Shown here one piece after another: positions 45,593-55,486 of a DNA stretch of 64,000 nt; within the stretch, counting starts at the first letter, position 1, and the number at the start of each line of letters is the position of its first letter. This stretch comes from Planctomycetota bacterium (GTDB lineage Bacteria > Planctomycetota > UBA1135 > GCA-002686595), in contig JAEUIA010000073.1 in assembly GCA_016795245.1 (NCBI GenBank), positions 1 through 64,000 of the forward strand, in the 5' to 3' direction. A program made the position numbers and the translations under genes. Below the pieces are notes generated by a model that was not told the origin of the DNA, did no database searches, and saw only the letters and a list, made by a program, of their open reading frames with translations.

Positions 45593-47341
45593 GTGAAAAG
45601 CCACTTCTCCACGCGAGTCCTGCGCCTGCGGTTGTGGGTTTTCGAGCGCCTACGGCCGGGCGAGGCCTACGTGACCCTGTTCTGGGCCGGACTCGTCGGC
45701 GCCATCGGCGGACTCTCCGCGCCCTGCTTCCGCGCCGCGACCGAATTCGTGCAGTGGGCCCTGACCGGACACACGACCAGCCTCGTCGAGACCGTGCGCG
45801 CACTCCCGACCTGGCAGCGCATCGCCGTCCCAGCCGCCGGCGGCCTGATTGCGGGCCTGGTCCTCTTCTTCGGCTCGCGCCTGACGCGCGGTCGCAAGTC
45901 GCGCGATTACATGGAAGCGATCACGCTCGGCGACGGCGTGATCAAGAGTCGGCCGTCGCTCGTGCGCATCGCGTCGTCGATGTTTTCGATCGGCTCCGGC
46001 GGTTCGATCGGACGCGAGGGCCCCATGGTGCAACTCGCGGCGATGGTCGCGTCGCTGATCGGCCGCTTTGCGAATTTCACGCGTCCGCGCCTGCGCCTGA
46101 TGGTCGCGTGCGGTGCGGCGGCGGGCATCGCGTCGGCGTACAACGCGCCCGTCGGCGGAGCCATGTTCATCGCCGAGGTGGTGCTCGGCACGATCGCGAT
46201 GGAGAGCTTCGGGCCGATCGTGTTCGCCTCTGTCATGTCGACGATCGTCGCGCGCATGTTCCAGGGCGGCGAGCCTTTGTTCGCCGTGCCGCAGTTCAAG
46301 CTGGTCTCGTACTTCGAGATCTTCCCGTACCTCTTCTTGGGCGCGATGTGCGGGATGATGTCGCCGTGGTTTCGGCGGATGTTGTCGGCCAGCTCACGCC
46401 TGTTCGAGAAACTGCCGGGGCCGATCTTCGTGCGACTCCTGGTGGGAGGCCTGATCGTAGGTGCTCTGTCCGTCGGCGTTCCCGACGTCTGGGGCAACGG
46501 TTTCAACTCGGTCGAGGCCATTTTCTCAGGCGATTACGTGTGGCGCGGCCTGCTCTTGCTGCTCGTATTCAAACTCATCGCTACCGCTGCAACGGTGGGT
46601 TCGGGCGCGGTCGGCGGCGTGTTCACGCCCACTCTGCTCGTCGGAGCGATCATGGGCGCGCTGCTGGGACAGACTCTGCACCAATTCTGGCCGACAGCGA
46701 CGGCGCCGCCTCAGGCCTACGCGCTGGTCGGCATGGGCGCCTTCCTGGCTGCGACGACGCACGCGCCCTTGATGGCCATCTTGATCCTGTTCGAGATGAC
46801 TCTCGACTACGACATCGTGCTGCCGTTGATGCTCGCGTGCGTGACAGCGTACACGGCTTCGCGCGCCATTTCGCCCGACTCGATGTACTCGTCGTTCGTC
46901 AAACCGCGCGGCAGTGCCGGACAGTCGGCCCTGGATGCGCTGCGGGTCGCGGACTTGATGAAGACCGATCCGGTCCGCGTGCAAGTGAACGCGCGCTTTC
47001 CCGAAGTCGTGGCCAAGTTCGTGGGCAATCGTCACCACAACCTGTACGTCGTCTCTGAAGCGCAGGAATTCCGCGGTGTGATTCCGCTGCACGAGATCAA
47101 GCCGTACTTGAACGATCCGCAGCTGGCCCAGCTCGCCATCGCTCACGACTTGCTGCGCGAGGAATTCCCGACCGTGACGCCCGAGACTTCGCTGCGCGAG
47201 ACGCTCGAGCGCTTTTCAGCGCATCCGCTGGAGCGCCTGCCGGTGATCGAGTCGGGCGAGAGCCGGCGCCTGATCGCCAGCATCTCGAAAACCGACCTGT
47301 TGCTGGTGATGGGCGGCGCTTCGCCTGCTTCGATCACTTGA
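45593..47341 (+). CDS. ClC-type chloride channel/antiporter with CBS domains
   Basis: A 582-residue membrane protein of the ClC family. Selectivity-filter segments are present: GSGGSIGREGP in the first half and GAVGGVFTPTLLVGA later, the GxFxP motif. About ten to twelve hydrophobic segments precede a cytoplasmic C-terminal region (from ~445) that looks like a pair of CBS domains, a nucleotide-sensing module. I choose the GTG at 45593 because the longer ORF adds a non-family extension. It is divergent from the BMC operon. Confidence 0.88.
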   Translation: MKSHFSTRVLRLRLWVFERLRPGEAYVTLFWAGLVGAIGGLSAPCFRAATEFVQWALTGHTTSLVETVRALPTWQRIAVPAAGGLIAGLVLFFGSRLTRGRKSRDYMEAITLGDGVIKSRPSLVRIASSMFSIGSGGSIGREGPMVQLAAMVASLIGRFANFTRPRLRLMVACGAAAGIASAYNAPVGGAMFIAEVVLGTIAMESFGPIVFASVMSTIVARMFQGGEPLFAVPQFKLVSYFEIFPYLFLGAMCGMMSPWFRRMLSASSRLFEKLPGPIFVRLLVGGLIVGALSVGVPDVWGNGFNSVEAIFSGDYVWRGLLLLLVFKLIATAATVGSGAVGGVFTPTLLVGAIMGALLGQTLHQFWPTATAPPQAYALVGMGAFLAATTHAPLMAILILFEMTLDYDIVLPLMLACVTAYTASRAISPDSMYSSFVKPRGSAGQSALDALRVADLMKTDPVRVQVNARFPEVVAKFVGNRHHNLYVVSEAQEFRGVIPLHEIKPYLNDPQLAQLAIAHDLLREEFPTVTPETSLRETLERFSAHPLERLPVIESGESRRLIASISKTDLLLVMGGASPASIT

Positions 47342-48592
47342 TCAGCGCTGCAGCCCCTCACGCACCATGAACACCGAAGCCGGGAAGCGCGTACCCCGTT
47401 CCGGGTGCTTCAAGCAGCGCTTCAGCACCAGATCGAAGAGCAGCGGATTGACGTCGTAGATCTCGTTCAAGAGAGCGCGTTCGTCGTCGGTGATGTACCC
47501 GAGGCGCGCCAGCTTGCACGTCGAGAACAGCACGTTGATCGCGGGCAAGGGATAGTCGCTGCCGTTCACGAGGCGCTCGTGCAGATCGGTGCGCGCCAGG
47601 AGTTGCTCCAGCGGCCGCCCGCAGCGATTGATCTGGGTCATGGCCGAGATTTCACCGAAGGCGAGTCCGACGTAGCGCGGCTCGTCCATCAAGCGCAGGA
47701 AGAGATCGAAATTGTCCGCCTGCGCGCCGGCCGGATCGTCGAGATCCGTGCTCTCCCCCAGCGATCCACAGTGCGCGACGATCACTTTGACGCCGCGGTC
47801 GAGCGCGCGCCGCAAGCGCAGCGGATTGCCGAACTCCTGCGCCTCCGCGGCGTCGACGGCGTGCTCCGTCCCCGCGTGACTGAGCAGCACCATGTCGAGC
47901 CGGACCATCTCGGCGTAGAAGGCGTCGCAGCGCGGATCCGCCGGGTCGATGCCCATCGCGTTCGGCAACCACTTCACGATGTGCGCTCCGCCCTCGGCCG
48001 CGCGCGCGAGTTCCAAGGCGGCGTCGTCGCGATACGGGTGCACCGACGCGATCGGCGTGAAGATGTCGGGGAATTCGCGTGCGATCTGGATGGGCCAGGT
48101 GTTCGGCGTGTACATCTCCGTCCGCTCCTCGACCAGTGTTCCGTCGGGCGCGTAGTTCGCGTCGAAAGCCAGAAGACCCAATCTTCCGTGCTTCGGCATT
48201 CCGCGCGCGAGCGCGACCAGGCGTTCGACGTACTGTCGATCGCCTTGATTCAGGTCCGTGATGCGCGAGGCATCGGCGTAGACGAGGAACTGCACGCGCG
48301 ACTTCGGATGCGCCCACGAGAGCATCTTGGGATTGACGCGACACCCGGAGTCGTCGGCGCCCAGCCCGGGAATGTGCACGTGGTCGTCGAAGATGCGGTC
48401 TGCATCCAGGTCCGACAGCGCGGCATCGACGAGTGCCTTGGCCGTCGCACTGAGGCGCGTCGCGTATTCGTTCGGTTCGTAGGCGCTGGCACCGCCGAAC
48501 GCGTGCACGAGCCGCCCGTGGAAGACGACGACTGTAGCCACGAAGGCGAGCAACGCGAGCCCAAGGATCTTCAACCAACGCCGACGTTTCAT
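47342..48592 (-). CDS. Membrane-anchored amidohydrolase-family protein
   Basis: A 416-residue protein with an N-terminal transmembrane anchor (residues 6-24) and the bulk outside the cytoplasm. Amidohydrolase-2 type motifs are present: the HxH pair His71/His73 in DDHVHIPG, a KWLPNAMGID segment, SHAGTEHA, and VAHCGSLGE. Later, VNGSDYPLPAI carries the catalytic Asp. These support a metal-dependent hydrolase or decarboxylase of the TIM-barrel superfamily. The substrate is unknown. It starts 10 bp from the TMTC-like gene's stop, so both are probably one transcript. Confidence 0.8.
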   Translation of the reverse strand: MKRRRWLKILGLALLAFVATVVVFHGRLVHAFGGASAYEPNEYATRLSATAKALVDAALSDLDADRIFDDHVHIPGLGADDSGCRVNPKMLSWAHPKSRVQFLVYADASRITDLNQGDRQYVERLVALARGMPKHGRLGLLAFDANYAPDGTLVEERTEMYTPNTWPIQIAREFPDIFTPIASVHPYRDDAALELARAAEGGAHIVKWLPNAMGIDPADPRCDAFYAEMVRLDMVLLSHAGTEHAVDAAEAQEFGNPLRLRRALDRGVKVIVAHCGSLGESTDLDDPAGAQADNFDLFLRLMDEPRYVGLAFGEISAMTQINRCGRPLEQLLARTDLHERLVNGSDYPLPAINVLFSTCKLARLGYITDDERALLNEIYDVNPLLFDLVLKRCLKHPERGTRFPASVFMVREGLQR

Positions 48593-48602
48593 CGCTTGCT
48601 CC

Positions 48603-50741
48603 TCAGCGCGGGGTCTCCAGGTCCACGGTGCCTGCGCGATACGCCGCCAGTCGTCGCGCGATGCGCGCCGCCAGTGCGGTGTCGCCGGCTTCGCGCGCGC
48701 GACTCTCGGCGAGCTCGCCCGTCTTGATCGCGTCTTCGAACTGCCCGCAGGCTGCGAACGCGACCGCGACGACGTCGAGATAACTCGCGCGTTCGTTGTT
48801 GCCGGCGTTGGCGGCGGCCGAGGCCAGTTGCAAGGCCTCGCGCGGCGAACGCAAGTGTGCATCCGGAGCCGTGGCGAGCAACCAGGCGAGGTCCGCCTTC
48901 GCCGCCGGCCACTCTGGGCGTGAAATCAAGGCCGCCCGCAGATCTCTGATCGCTCCGGCGGCATCTCCGCCATTCGTGCGCAAGCGCGCGCGCAACTGCA
49001 AGGCCTGCGGACTCGTCGGGTCCGTCTCCAGAGCCAGATCGAGGTGCGCGCGCGCCTCGTCGACGCGCCCGCGCGCGATGCACGCCGAAGCCAGGTCGAT
49101 GCGTGCGCGCAGATGTGTCGGAGCGAGTTCGACGGCGGCGCGGTATTCGCGCTCCGCGCCCGCTGCGTCGCCCGCACGCTCGAGGTGCTCCCCCAGCGCG
49201 ACGCGCACATCGGGCGCCTCGCCCGCCAGAGCGGCCGCGCGCGCGAGCAATCCTCCGCCGGCGTCGAGATGACCGTGTGACGACAACAACACACCCAGGT
49301 CGGTGAGCACGCGCACGTCGTCCGGCCTCTGCGATAGCGCGCGTTGCAATTCGCGCTCGGCTTCCTGAAAGCGCCCGATTCGAAACAGCGCGCGCCCGAG
49401 GTTGCGGCGCGCGTCCGGGTCGCGTGGCTCGAGCGCCACGGCCTTGTCGAGGTGGACGATACCCTCGGCCGAACGCCCGGCCTCGACCAGGGTCCAGCCC
49501 AGCAAGTTGTGCGCGACGTGATTGTCGGGTGCGACCGCGAGCGCGCGCCGAGCCAGCGTTTCCGAACTCTCCCACGCCGCGAGCCGTTGGCGCGCGAGAA
49601 TCCCCGCCGTGATCACGAAAGCAACTGCGAGGATGCGCTTCGGCAAGGCTTCACGCACGAGCGTGTCGACGCTGATGACGAGTGCGACGAAGAGCCCGAC
49701 GATGGGCACGTACATGTAGCGATCGGCGTGCGCCTGACCGCCGACTTGCACGAGTCCGAGCACCGGAACCAGCGTGCCGACGAAGAACATCCATCCGAAC
49801 CCGATCCAGGGCAGCTTGCGCCACGTCGCGAACGCGATGACGCTCGCCAGAATCACGAACACTGCACTCGCCACGATGGCGGCTGACGAAACGGCTGTGA
49901 GCGGATACGAGAACGACAGTGCGTCCGGCCAGATCGTCTTGCCGGCGTACCACCCGACGCTGTGCAGCGCATTCTCGAGACGCGCGGCCGGCGCGAGTTC
50001 GCCGAGCCCCTGCACCGCTCCACCCGCGGATTGCGCACGCCAGGTGATCCAACTCGCGGCGGCCGAGAGCGCGAAGAACGGGATTTTCTCCACGACCAGT
50101 GTCTTCCAACCGCGCGCCATGCGAGCCGACGGCCACGCGTCGAGGAGCAGCAGCACGCAGGGCAACGTCACGAGCATCGGCTTCGACATGAGCGAGCTCG
50201 CGAACAGTCCGAGGGCGAGCAGATAGGCGGACCGTGATCCGCCGCGCGCGAATACCTGCCAGGCGAGCAACGCCGCGAAACCGAACAGCGTCGACAGCAC
50301 GTCCTTGCGTTCGACGATCCACGCCACCGACTCGACGTGCAGCGGATGAACGGCGAACAGCGCTGCGATCACGACGGCGGCGCCAAATCGACCGGTAGCG
50401 CGCGCGAGAAACCACGCGAGCAAGACCGCATTCACGGCGTGCAACACTACGTTCGTGACATGGTGCCCGGCCGGTGCCAGTCCGTAGAGCGCGACGTCGA
50501 GCATGTGTGACAGCCACGTGAGCGGATGCCAGTTCGCTGCATAGAAACTCGTGAACGCCCACTTCACGCCGTCCCACGTCAAGCCGCGGTTCACGTACGG
50601 ATTGTCGGTCAGGTACAGGGCCGTGTCGTACGCGACGAAGCCGTGCCCGACGATCGGGGCGTACACCAGCCCGACGAGCAACACGATCGCCGCTGAAGCG
50701 ATCCACGCGCGCGCCGCGCCAACGGGTTTCAGCTCCGTCAT
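48603..50741 (-). CDS. TMTC-like membrane protein with TPR repeats (GT-C type)
   Basis: A 712-residue protein with about 10 hydrophobic segments in the first ~400 residues and TPR repeats in the rest. The luminal-loop motif YDTALYLTDNPYV, followed by HPLTWLSHMLDVALYGL and HHVTNVVLHAVNAVLL, is typical of the TMTC/GT-C family (O-mannosyltransferase-like). TPR repeats such as ARRNLGRALFRIGRFQEAERELQ follow. It could glycosylate envelope proteins with a lipid-linked sugar. The acceptor and donor are unknown. Confidence 0.8.
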   Translation of the reverse strand: MTELKPVGAARAWIASAAIVLLVGLVYAPIVGHGFVAYDTALYLTDNPYVNRGLTWDGVKWAFTSFYAANWHPLTWLSHMLDVALYGLAPAGHHVTNVVLHAVNAVLLAWFLARATGRFGAAVVIAALFAVHPLHVESVAWIVERKDVLSTLFGFAALLAWQVFARGGSRSAYLLALGLFASSLMSKPMLVTLPCVLLLLDAWPSARMARGWKTLVVEKIPFFALSAAASWITWRAQSAGGAVQGLGELAPAARLENALHSVGWYAGKTIWPDALSFSYPLTAVSSAAIVASAVFVILASVIAFATWRKLPWIGFGWMFFVGTLVPVLGLVQVGGQAHADRYMYVPIVGLFVALVISVDTLVREALPKRILAVAFVITAGILARQRLAAWESSETLARRALAVAPDNHVAHNLLGWTLVEAGRSAEGIVHLDKAVALEPRDPDARRNLGRALFRIGRFQEAERELQRALSQRPDDVRVLTDLGVLLSSHGHLDAGGGLLARAAALAGEAPDVRVALGEHLERAGDAAGAEREYRAAVELAPTHLRARIDLASACIARGRVDEARAHLDLALETDPTSPQALQLRARLRTNGGDAAGAIRDLRAALISRPEWPAAKADLAWLLATAPDAHLRSPREALQLASAAANAGNNERASYLDVVAVAFAACGQFEDAIKTGELAESRAREAGDTALAARIARRLAAYRAGTVDLETPR

Positions 50742-50772
50742 CCTGGCCGCATCCTAGAGATCCGACGCCGGA

Positions 50773-52224
50773 TCAAGGCTCATCGATTCGTCCAGGCCGA
50801 AACGTTTCCTTGCGCAACCCGTGCCGCTTCAGCTTGTCGAACAGCGAACGCGGCTCGATCCCGGCGCGGCGGGCGGTTTCGTTGATCCTGCCGCCGGTTT
50901 CGTGGAGGAGCGCGCTCAGGTAGGCGTACTCGAAGTCGGCGAGCATCGTGTCGCGCGCGTCACGCCAGGTACGATTCAGCACGTGCGCGGGCAATGCGCG
51001 GGAACGCGGGTCGTTCGCGGCGGGTCGCGGAATCTCGTCGGGGACTCCGCCGGAATTGCGCACGGCGGCGGGCAGGTCTTGCACGCGAATGCGGTCGCCG
51101 GTGACGAGGAGCATGGCGCGTTCGAGAATGTTGACCAACTCGCGCACGTTCCCGGGCCAGGGGTAATTCTCGAGCGCAGCCAGCGCTTCGGCTGTCGTCC
51201 CCGTGACGTTGCGGCGGATGTGTCCGCGGAAGTAGTCCAGGTAGCTGTCCACGAGCACCCGGATGTCGTCGCGGCGTTCGCGCAGCGGCGGAATCGAAAG
51301 CGTCACGACGGACAGCCGGTAGTACAGGTCGGGCCTGAAGTGTTTCGTCTCGACGTCGACCGCGATGTCGCGATTCGTCGCGGCCATGATGCGCACGTCG
51401 ATCCCGATCGCTGCCTCTCCGCCGAGGCGCTGGATTTCGCGCCGCTGCAGCACATGCAAGAGCTTCACTTGCAGGTGTTGCGGCAACTCGCCGATCTCGT
51501 CCAGGAAGACGACGCCTTTGTGGGCCATTTCGAAGCTGCCGCGGCGCGTGCGCGTAGCTCCCGTGAAGGCACCGGCTTCGTGGCCGAACAGCTCGCTCTC
51601 AAGCAGCGTCTCGGCCAGCGCGCCGCAGTTGACCGCGATGAACGGACCCGTGGCGCGCGGGCTCTCGGCGTGGATCGCGCGCGCCAGGTGCTCCTTCCCC
51701 ACCCCCGTTTCGCCCAGGATCAAGAGCGACGTGTCGCTCGCGACGACGCGGTGCACCAGTTCCATGAACGTCTTCATCGCCGGGCTGCTGGTGATGAAAT
51801 CGTCGAGGCGCGGCTCGGGCAGCGCGCGGCGCGCGACCAGCGACCCGGTCGTCTCGGAGCGACGCCGCGCGAGGATCGCCGTCACGACGTCGCGCAGCGC
51901 GTGGCTCGACAGCGCCTCGTCGAGCACGGCGAACGCTCCCGCCGCGAGCAGTTGCGCGCGATCCTCGGCGTGGCTGTGGCGATCGAGGACGACGACCTCG
52001 GGCGAGTCGGGCAGACCGCGCAACGATCCGATCGTCGCGGTCGCCGGGTCGGGGATCGCGGAGCGGACGGCGACCAGCATGTCGGCCGAGGTACGCGCGA
52101 GCCTGGACCAGAGTTCGTCCGGGTTATCCACATGCTCCACAAGCACGTCGGCTTGGGAGAGCGTGCGCCGCAGGCGGGCGCGCAAGCGCGCATCGGGGAT
52201 GGCGAGGAGGACGTGACCCAGCAT
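50773..52224 (-). CDS. Sigma-54-dependent transcriptional activator (NtrC-like) with degenerate receiver
   Basis: A 483-residue enhancer-binding protein. An N-terminal ~130-residue CheY-like region lacks the acidic pocket and phosphoacceptor (LLAIPDARLR and ADMLVAVRSAIP at the corresponding positions), so it is probably not phosphorylated. The AAA+ domain has Walker A GETGVGKE, the GAFTGA sigma-54 contact loop, Walker B VVFLDEIGE, and the arginine-finger region. A Fis-type helix-turn-helix lies in GRINETARRAGIEPRSLFDK. The ATG at 52224 gives the family-like N-terminus. Target genes are unknown. It is divergent from the kamA operon across 870 bp. Confidence 0.9.
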   Translation of the reverse strand: MLGHVLLAIPDARLRARLRRTLSQADVLVEHVDNPDELWSRLARTSADMLVAVRSAIPDPATATIGSLRGLPDSPEVVVLDRHSHAEDRAQLLAAGAFAVLDEALSSHALRDVVTAILARRRSETTGSLVARRALPEPRLDDFITSSPAMKTFMELVHRVVASDTSLLILGETGVGKEHLARAIHAESPRATGPFIAVNCGALAETLLESELFGHEAGAFTGATRTRRGSFEMAHKGVVFLDEIGELPQHLQVKLLHVLQRREIQRLGGEAAIGIDVRIMAATNRDIAVDVETKHFRPDLYYRLSVVTLSIPPLRERRDDIRVLVDSYLDYFRGHIRRNVTGTTAEALAALENYPWPGNVRELVNILERAMLLVTGDRIRVQDLPAAVRNSGGVPDEIPRPAANDPRSRALPAHVLNRTWRDARDTMLADFEYAYLSALLHETGGRINETARRAGIEPRSLFDKLKRHGLRKETFRPGRIDEP

Positions 52225-53094
52225 GATGGACCGAGGGCGTTTCGGAGGCGCAGGCTCCGGGAATGGCGCGTGTCGGAGCTTCAACCTCCGCAGCTCACAG
52301 GATGCTGAACCTCCGATCGCAGTCCAGCACGATCCTCCCGGACGGCCGGAGAAACCACCAACGTGGTTGTGCGCCACGACTTAGCTGTGCCGGTCTGGGC
52401 TGGGTCGCAGACGGAACGAGGCTTGCCCTCGGGTGCGCTGATGCGCGCGCAGATGGAGATCGAAGTTGTTGGGTCGCCGGAGGCCACCCCGTCCGCGTCG
52501 ACCCTGGCAGCGGCGGCCGGGGCAGCCTTTCCACACCCGGTCCACGGCCCGTCCACGGCCTTTGAACAATCTATCCACACGAGTTCGAGCGGCGCGCCCA
52601 GGAGTCCGTGTTCCCTTCGACGCGCGGCTCGACCCTTCGGCTGCGCGCACACCGTCCCGCTGAAAAGTCGCACTCGCGCGCACTTGCCGTCTTTCAGTGC
52701 GAGCGCGTCTCGGCTAGAACACTGCGCTCCCGCCGACCATGACCTTGCGCCTCATCGCTTCCCCGGCCGCGACCGCCTCGGACTCGCTCTCGAGTTTCGA
52801 CTCCGCGTCGTCGTCGGCCGCGGTCGACGACCCCTTCCCAATTCGGGGGAGGTCGCGCATCCGCGCGACTCGCATCGCGCCGCACGCGCGCGCCAACCTG
52901 ACCGCGAGGATCCGACCGGACAACGATCCGGTCCCTCCAAGTACGGCCGCGCTTCGAGCACGGCTCGCGCTCGCGCGCATTCACGCGGCGTCGGCGCACA
53001 CTCTCAACCGAGCTTCCCGCGCGCCGGGATCTCGCGTTCGTTTCGACTCCGTCCCTTTGTCGGTGCTTGACCGTCCCTGCGAGGACTAGCTGCG
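52225..53094. other. 870-bp intergenic region between divergent genes
   Basis: It separates the sigma-54 activator gene and the kamA operon and must contain both promoters. It holds a direct repeat TCCACGGCC-cg-TCCACGGCC (52543-52562) next to CTATCCACA (52571-52579), a DnaA-box-like nonamer. ORFs on both strands in 52690-53090 are Arg/Ala/Ser-rich and lack a domain. I see no gene I can support. Confidence 0.45.
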
Positions 53095-54486
53095 ATGCAA
53101 ACGATCGTCCCGGATTCCGTTCCCCTCAGCCTGGCCGCGCCTTCCACGCCGAAGAAAAGCGGCCGCGCGCACTACTACCCGTCGGTCACGGACGAGCAGT
53201 GGAACGACTGGAAGTGGCAGTTCAGAAACCGCGTCACCACGCTCGACGAGTTGGCGAAATTCCTGCCGATTCCCGCCGGTGAGTGGGACATGAAGCGCTC
53301 GGTCCTGAAGGACTTCCGCATGGGCATCACGCCCTACTACCTGTCGCTGGTCGACGCCGACGACAAGGACGATCCGATCCTGAAGCAGGTCGGGCCGACG
53401 GTGGAAGAGTATGTGTACCGCGACCTGGGTGAGGAGGATCCGCTCGGTGAGGAGAATTACTCGCCCGTCCCCGGCATCACGCACCGCTACCCCGACCGCG
53501 TCTTGATGGTGATCAGCAACAGTTGCGCGATCTACTGCCGCTACTGCACGCGCAAGCGGATCATGTACGAGGACGCGGTCCCCGACATCGAGATCGACCG
53601 CATGGTCGAGTACATCGCCAAGACTCCGGCGGTGCGCGACGTGGTCGTTTCGGGCGGTGATCCGCTCACGTACGGCACCAAGAAGCTCGAATCGATCCTC
53701 TCGAAACTGCGCGCGATCCCGCACCTCGAGATCATTCGCATCGGGAGCCGCGTGCCGGTTTCGCTGCCGCAGCGCATCGACGACGAGTTGATCGAGATGC
53801 TGCAGAAGTACCACCCGCTGTGGATCAACGTGCACTTCAACCACCCGAGCGAACTGACGCCGGACGCAGCCAAGGCCTGCGACAAGCTGTTGCGCGCCGG
53901 GATTCCGCTCAACAACCAGGCGGTGCTCTTGCGCGGGGTCAACGACGACCTCGCGACGATCAAGGGCCTCTTGCACGGCTTGATGAAGATGCGCGTGCGT
54001 CCGTACTACCTGTACCAGTGCGATCAGATCCGCGGCGGTGAACACTTCCGCACGTCGATCCAAAAGGGCATCGAGATCATGGAGGGTTTGCGCGGCCACA
54101 CGAGCGGCCTCGCTATCCCGACCTACGTGATCGACGGTCCCGGCGGCGGCGGCAAGATCCCGGTCGGACCGAACTACCTGCTGCACTACGACCCCAAGAA
54201 GAAGAAGGCGATCCTGCGCAACTTCCAGGGCCGCATCTTCGAGTACAGCGAGCCGCAAGGTCGCGCGGCGCTCGTCGCCAAGGCGAATCGCCTGACGAAG
54301 GACGGCGAGGTCAAGCCCACCGCAGGACCGAAGTCGCGCACGAACGGCGCGAACGGGCATGCGAACGGCAACGGCAACGGTCACGCGGACGGCAAGGCCG
54401 TCGTCGGCAAGAGCGGCTGGGTTCACCGCGGGCATTCGCGCGAGGAACGACTGAGCGCCGCGACCGACAAGACTCCGAAAGCGTGA
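53095..54486 (+). CDS. Lysine 2,3-aminomutase-family radical SAM enzyme
   Basis: A 463-residue radical-SAM/PLP enzyme of the KamA family. The [4Fe-4S] cluster motif is Cys144-x3-Cys148-x2-Cys151 in SCAIYCRYCTRKR. PLP-binding Lys354 sits in GPGGGGKIPVGP. Asp310 and Asp347 occupy positions that in lysine 2,3-aminomutase bind the substrate side-chain amine. A beta-lysine-forming reaction is therefore likely. The last ~65 residues are an Asn/Gly/His-rich low-complexity tail (NGNGNGHADG), not part of the enzyme. It starts the kamA-ligase-ligase-acetyltransferase operon. It could also act on another amino acid. Confidence 0.85.
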   Translation: MQTIVPDSVPLSLAAPSTPKKSGRAHYYPSVTDEQWNDWKWQFRNRVTTLDELAKFLPIPAGEWDMKRSVLKDFRMGITPYYLSLVDADDKDDPILKQVGPTVEEYVYRDLGEEDPLGEENYSPVPGITHRYPDRVLMVISNSCAIYCRYCTRKRIMYEDAVPDIEIDRMVEYIAKTPAVRDVVVSGGDPLTYGTKKLESILSKLRAIPHLEIIRIGSRVPVSLPQRIDDELIEMLQKYHPLWINVHFNHPSELTPDAAKACDKLLRAGIPLNNQAVLLRGVNDDLATIKGLLHGLMKMRVRPYYLYQCDQIRGGEHFRTSIQKGIEIMEGLRGHTSGLAIPTYVIDGPGGGGKIPVGPNYLLHYDPKKKKAILRNFQGRIFEYSEPQGRAALVAKANRLTKDGEVKPTAGPKSRTNGANGHANGNGNGHADGKAVVGKSGWVHRGHSREERLSAATDKTPKA

Positions 54487-54490
54487 TGCG

Positions 54491-55483
54491 GTGCGGATCG
54501 GTATCGCCTTCGACTTGAAGTCGGACTTCGAGGCCGATCCCTCCGGCCCCGAGGACGCGCTCGAGGAGTACGACAACCGCGCGACGGTGGACGCCATCGC
54601 GGGTGTGCTGACGGAACTCGGTCACACCGCCGAGCTCTTCGGCGGCGGTCGGCGGTTCATCGAGCGCATGCTGGCTTCGCCACCGGATCTGGTCTTCAAC
54701 ATCGCCGAGGGTCAGGGCTCGCGCTCGCGCGAAGCGCACGTGCCGGCCGTCTGCGAGATGTTGAAGGTGCCCTGCACGCATTCCGATCCGCTGACCTTGT
54801 CGGTGACGCTCGACAAAGCGATCGCGAAACGTATCGCGGCGTCCTTGGGCGTGGCGACACCGCGCTTCGCAGTCGTCGAGAGCACGGCCGATCTGCGGCA
54901 CCTGGCCCTCGCATTCCCCATGATCGTGAAGCCCGTGTTCGAAGGCTCGAGCATCGGCATTCGCCGCCACTCGCGCGTGACCGATGCTGCGGGTCTGTCG
55001 CGCGAGGTGACGCGCATCGTCGGTGACTACGACCAGCCTGCCCTGGTCGAGGAATTCTGCACGGGGCCTGAGTTCACGGTTGGAATCCTCGGTGAGGGCA
55101 GCGCCGCGCGCGCGATCGGCGTGATGGAGATCGTGCCCAGGAAGGCGCGCGCCGAGGAATTCGTGTACTCGCTCGAAGTGAAGCGCGATTGGGAGAACGA
55201 GGTCGAATACCACGTGCCTCCGCGCCGCGATCCCGCTGTCGTGACGGGTATCGCCGCGTGCGCGCTCGCGGCCTACCGCGCGCTGGGCTGCCGCGACGTG
55301 AGCCGCGTCGACGTGCGCTTGGACGCGAGCGGAACGCCCTGTTTCCTCGAAGTCAATCCGCTGCCGGGTCTCAACCCCCGCACCGGCGACCTGTGCATCC
55401 TGTCCGCGCGCAGCGGCCTGCCCTATTCCGGACTGATCGACGCGATCGTGCGCGGTGCCTTGTCCCGCTACGGCCGGATTTGA
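54491..55483 (+). CDS. D-alanine--D-alanine ligase-like ATP-grasp enzyme 1 of kamA operon
   Basis: A 330-residue ATP-grasp enzyme. It has DLVFNIAEGQGSRSREAHVP as the substrate-domain segment and the PMIVKPVFEGSSIGI ATP-binding loop. ALVEEFCTGPEFTVGILG precedes the C-terminal catalytic strand CFLEVNPLPGLNPRTGD, in which metal-ligand Glu and Asn are retained. The start is a GTG at 54491, 4 bp after the kamA stop. It likely ligates two amino-acid-like substrates, one possibly a beta-amino acid from KamA. Identity unproven. Confidence 0.83.
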   Translation: MRIGIAFDLKSDFEADPSGPEDALEEYDNRATVDAIAGVLTELGHTAELFGGGRRFIERMLASPPDLVFNIAEGQGSRSREAHVPAVCEMLKVPCTHSDPLTLSVTLDKAIAKRIAASLGVATPRFAVVESTADLRHLALAFPMIVKPVFEGSSIGIRRHSRVTDAAGLSREVTRIVGDYDQPALVEEFCTGPEFTVGILGEGSAARAIGVMEIVPRKARAEEFVYSLEVKRDWENEVEYHVPPRRDPAVVTGIAACALAAYRALGCRDVSRVDVRLDASGTPCFLEVNPLPGLNPRTGDLCILSARSGLPYSGLIDAIVRGALSRYGRI

Positions 55484-55486
55484 GCG

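Noticed and set aside
52124..52132. Perfect TTATCCACA (DnaA-box sequence), with a near match at 52571-52579
   Set aside because: One perfect box lies in the coding sequence of the sigma-54 activator. There is no cluster of boxes, no AT-rich unwinding region, and no dnaA or dnaN.
52714..52980. Minus-strand ORF ending in an amidohydrolase-like tail (RKVMVGGSAVF)
   Set aside because: Too short, no family core, Arg/Ser-rich composition and overlapping ORFs on the other strand.
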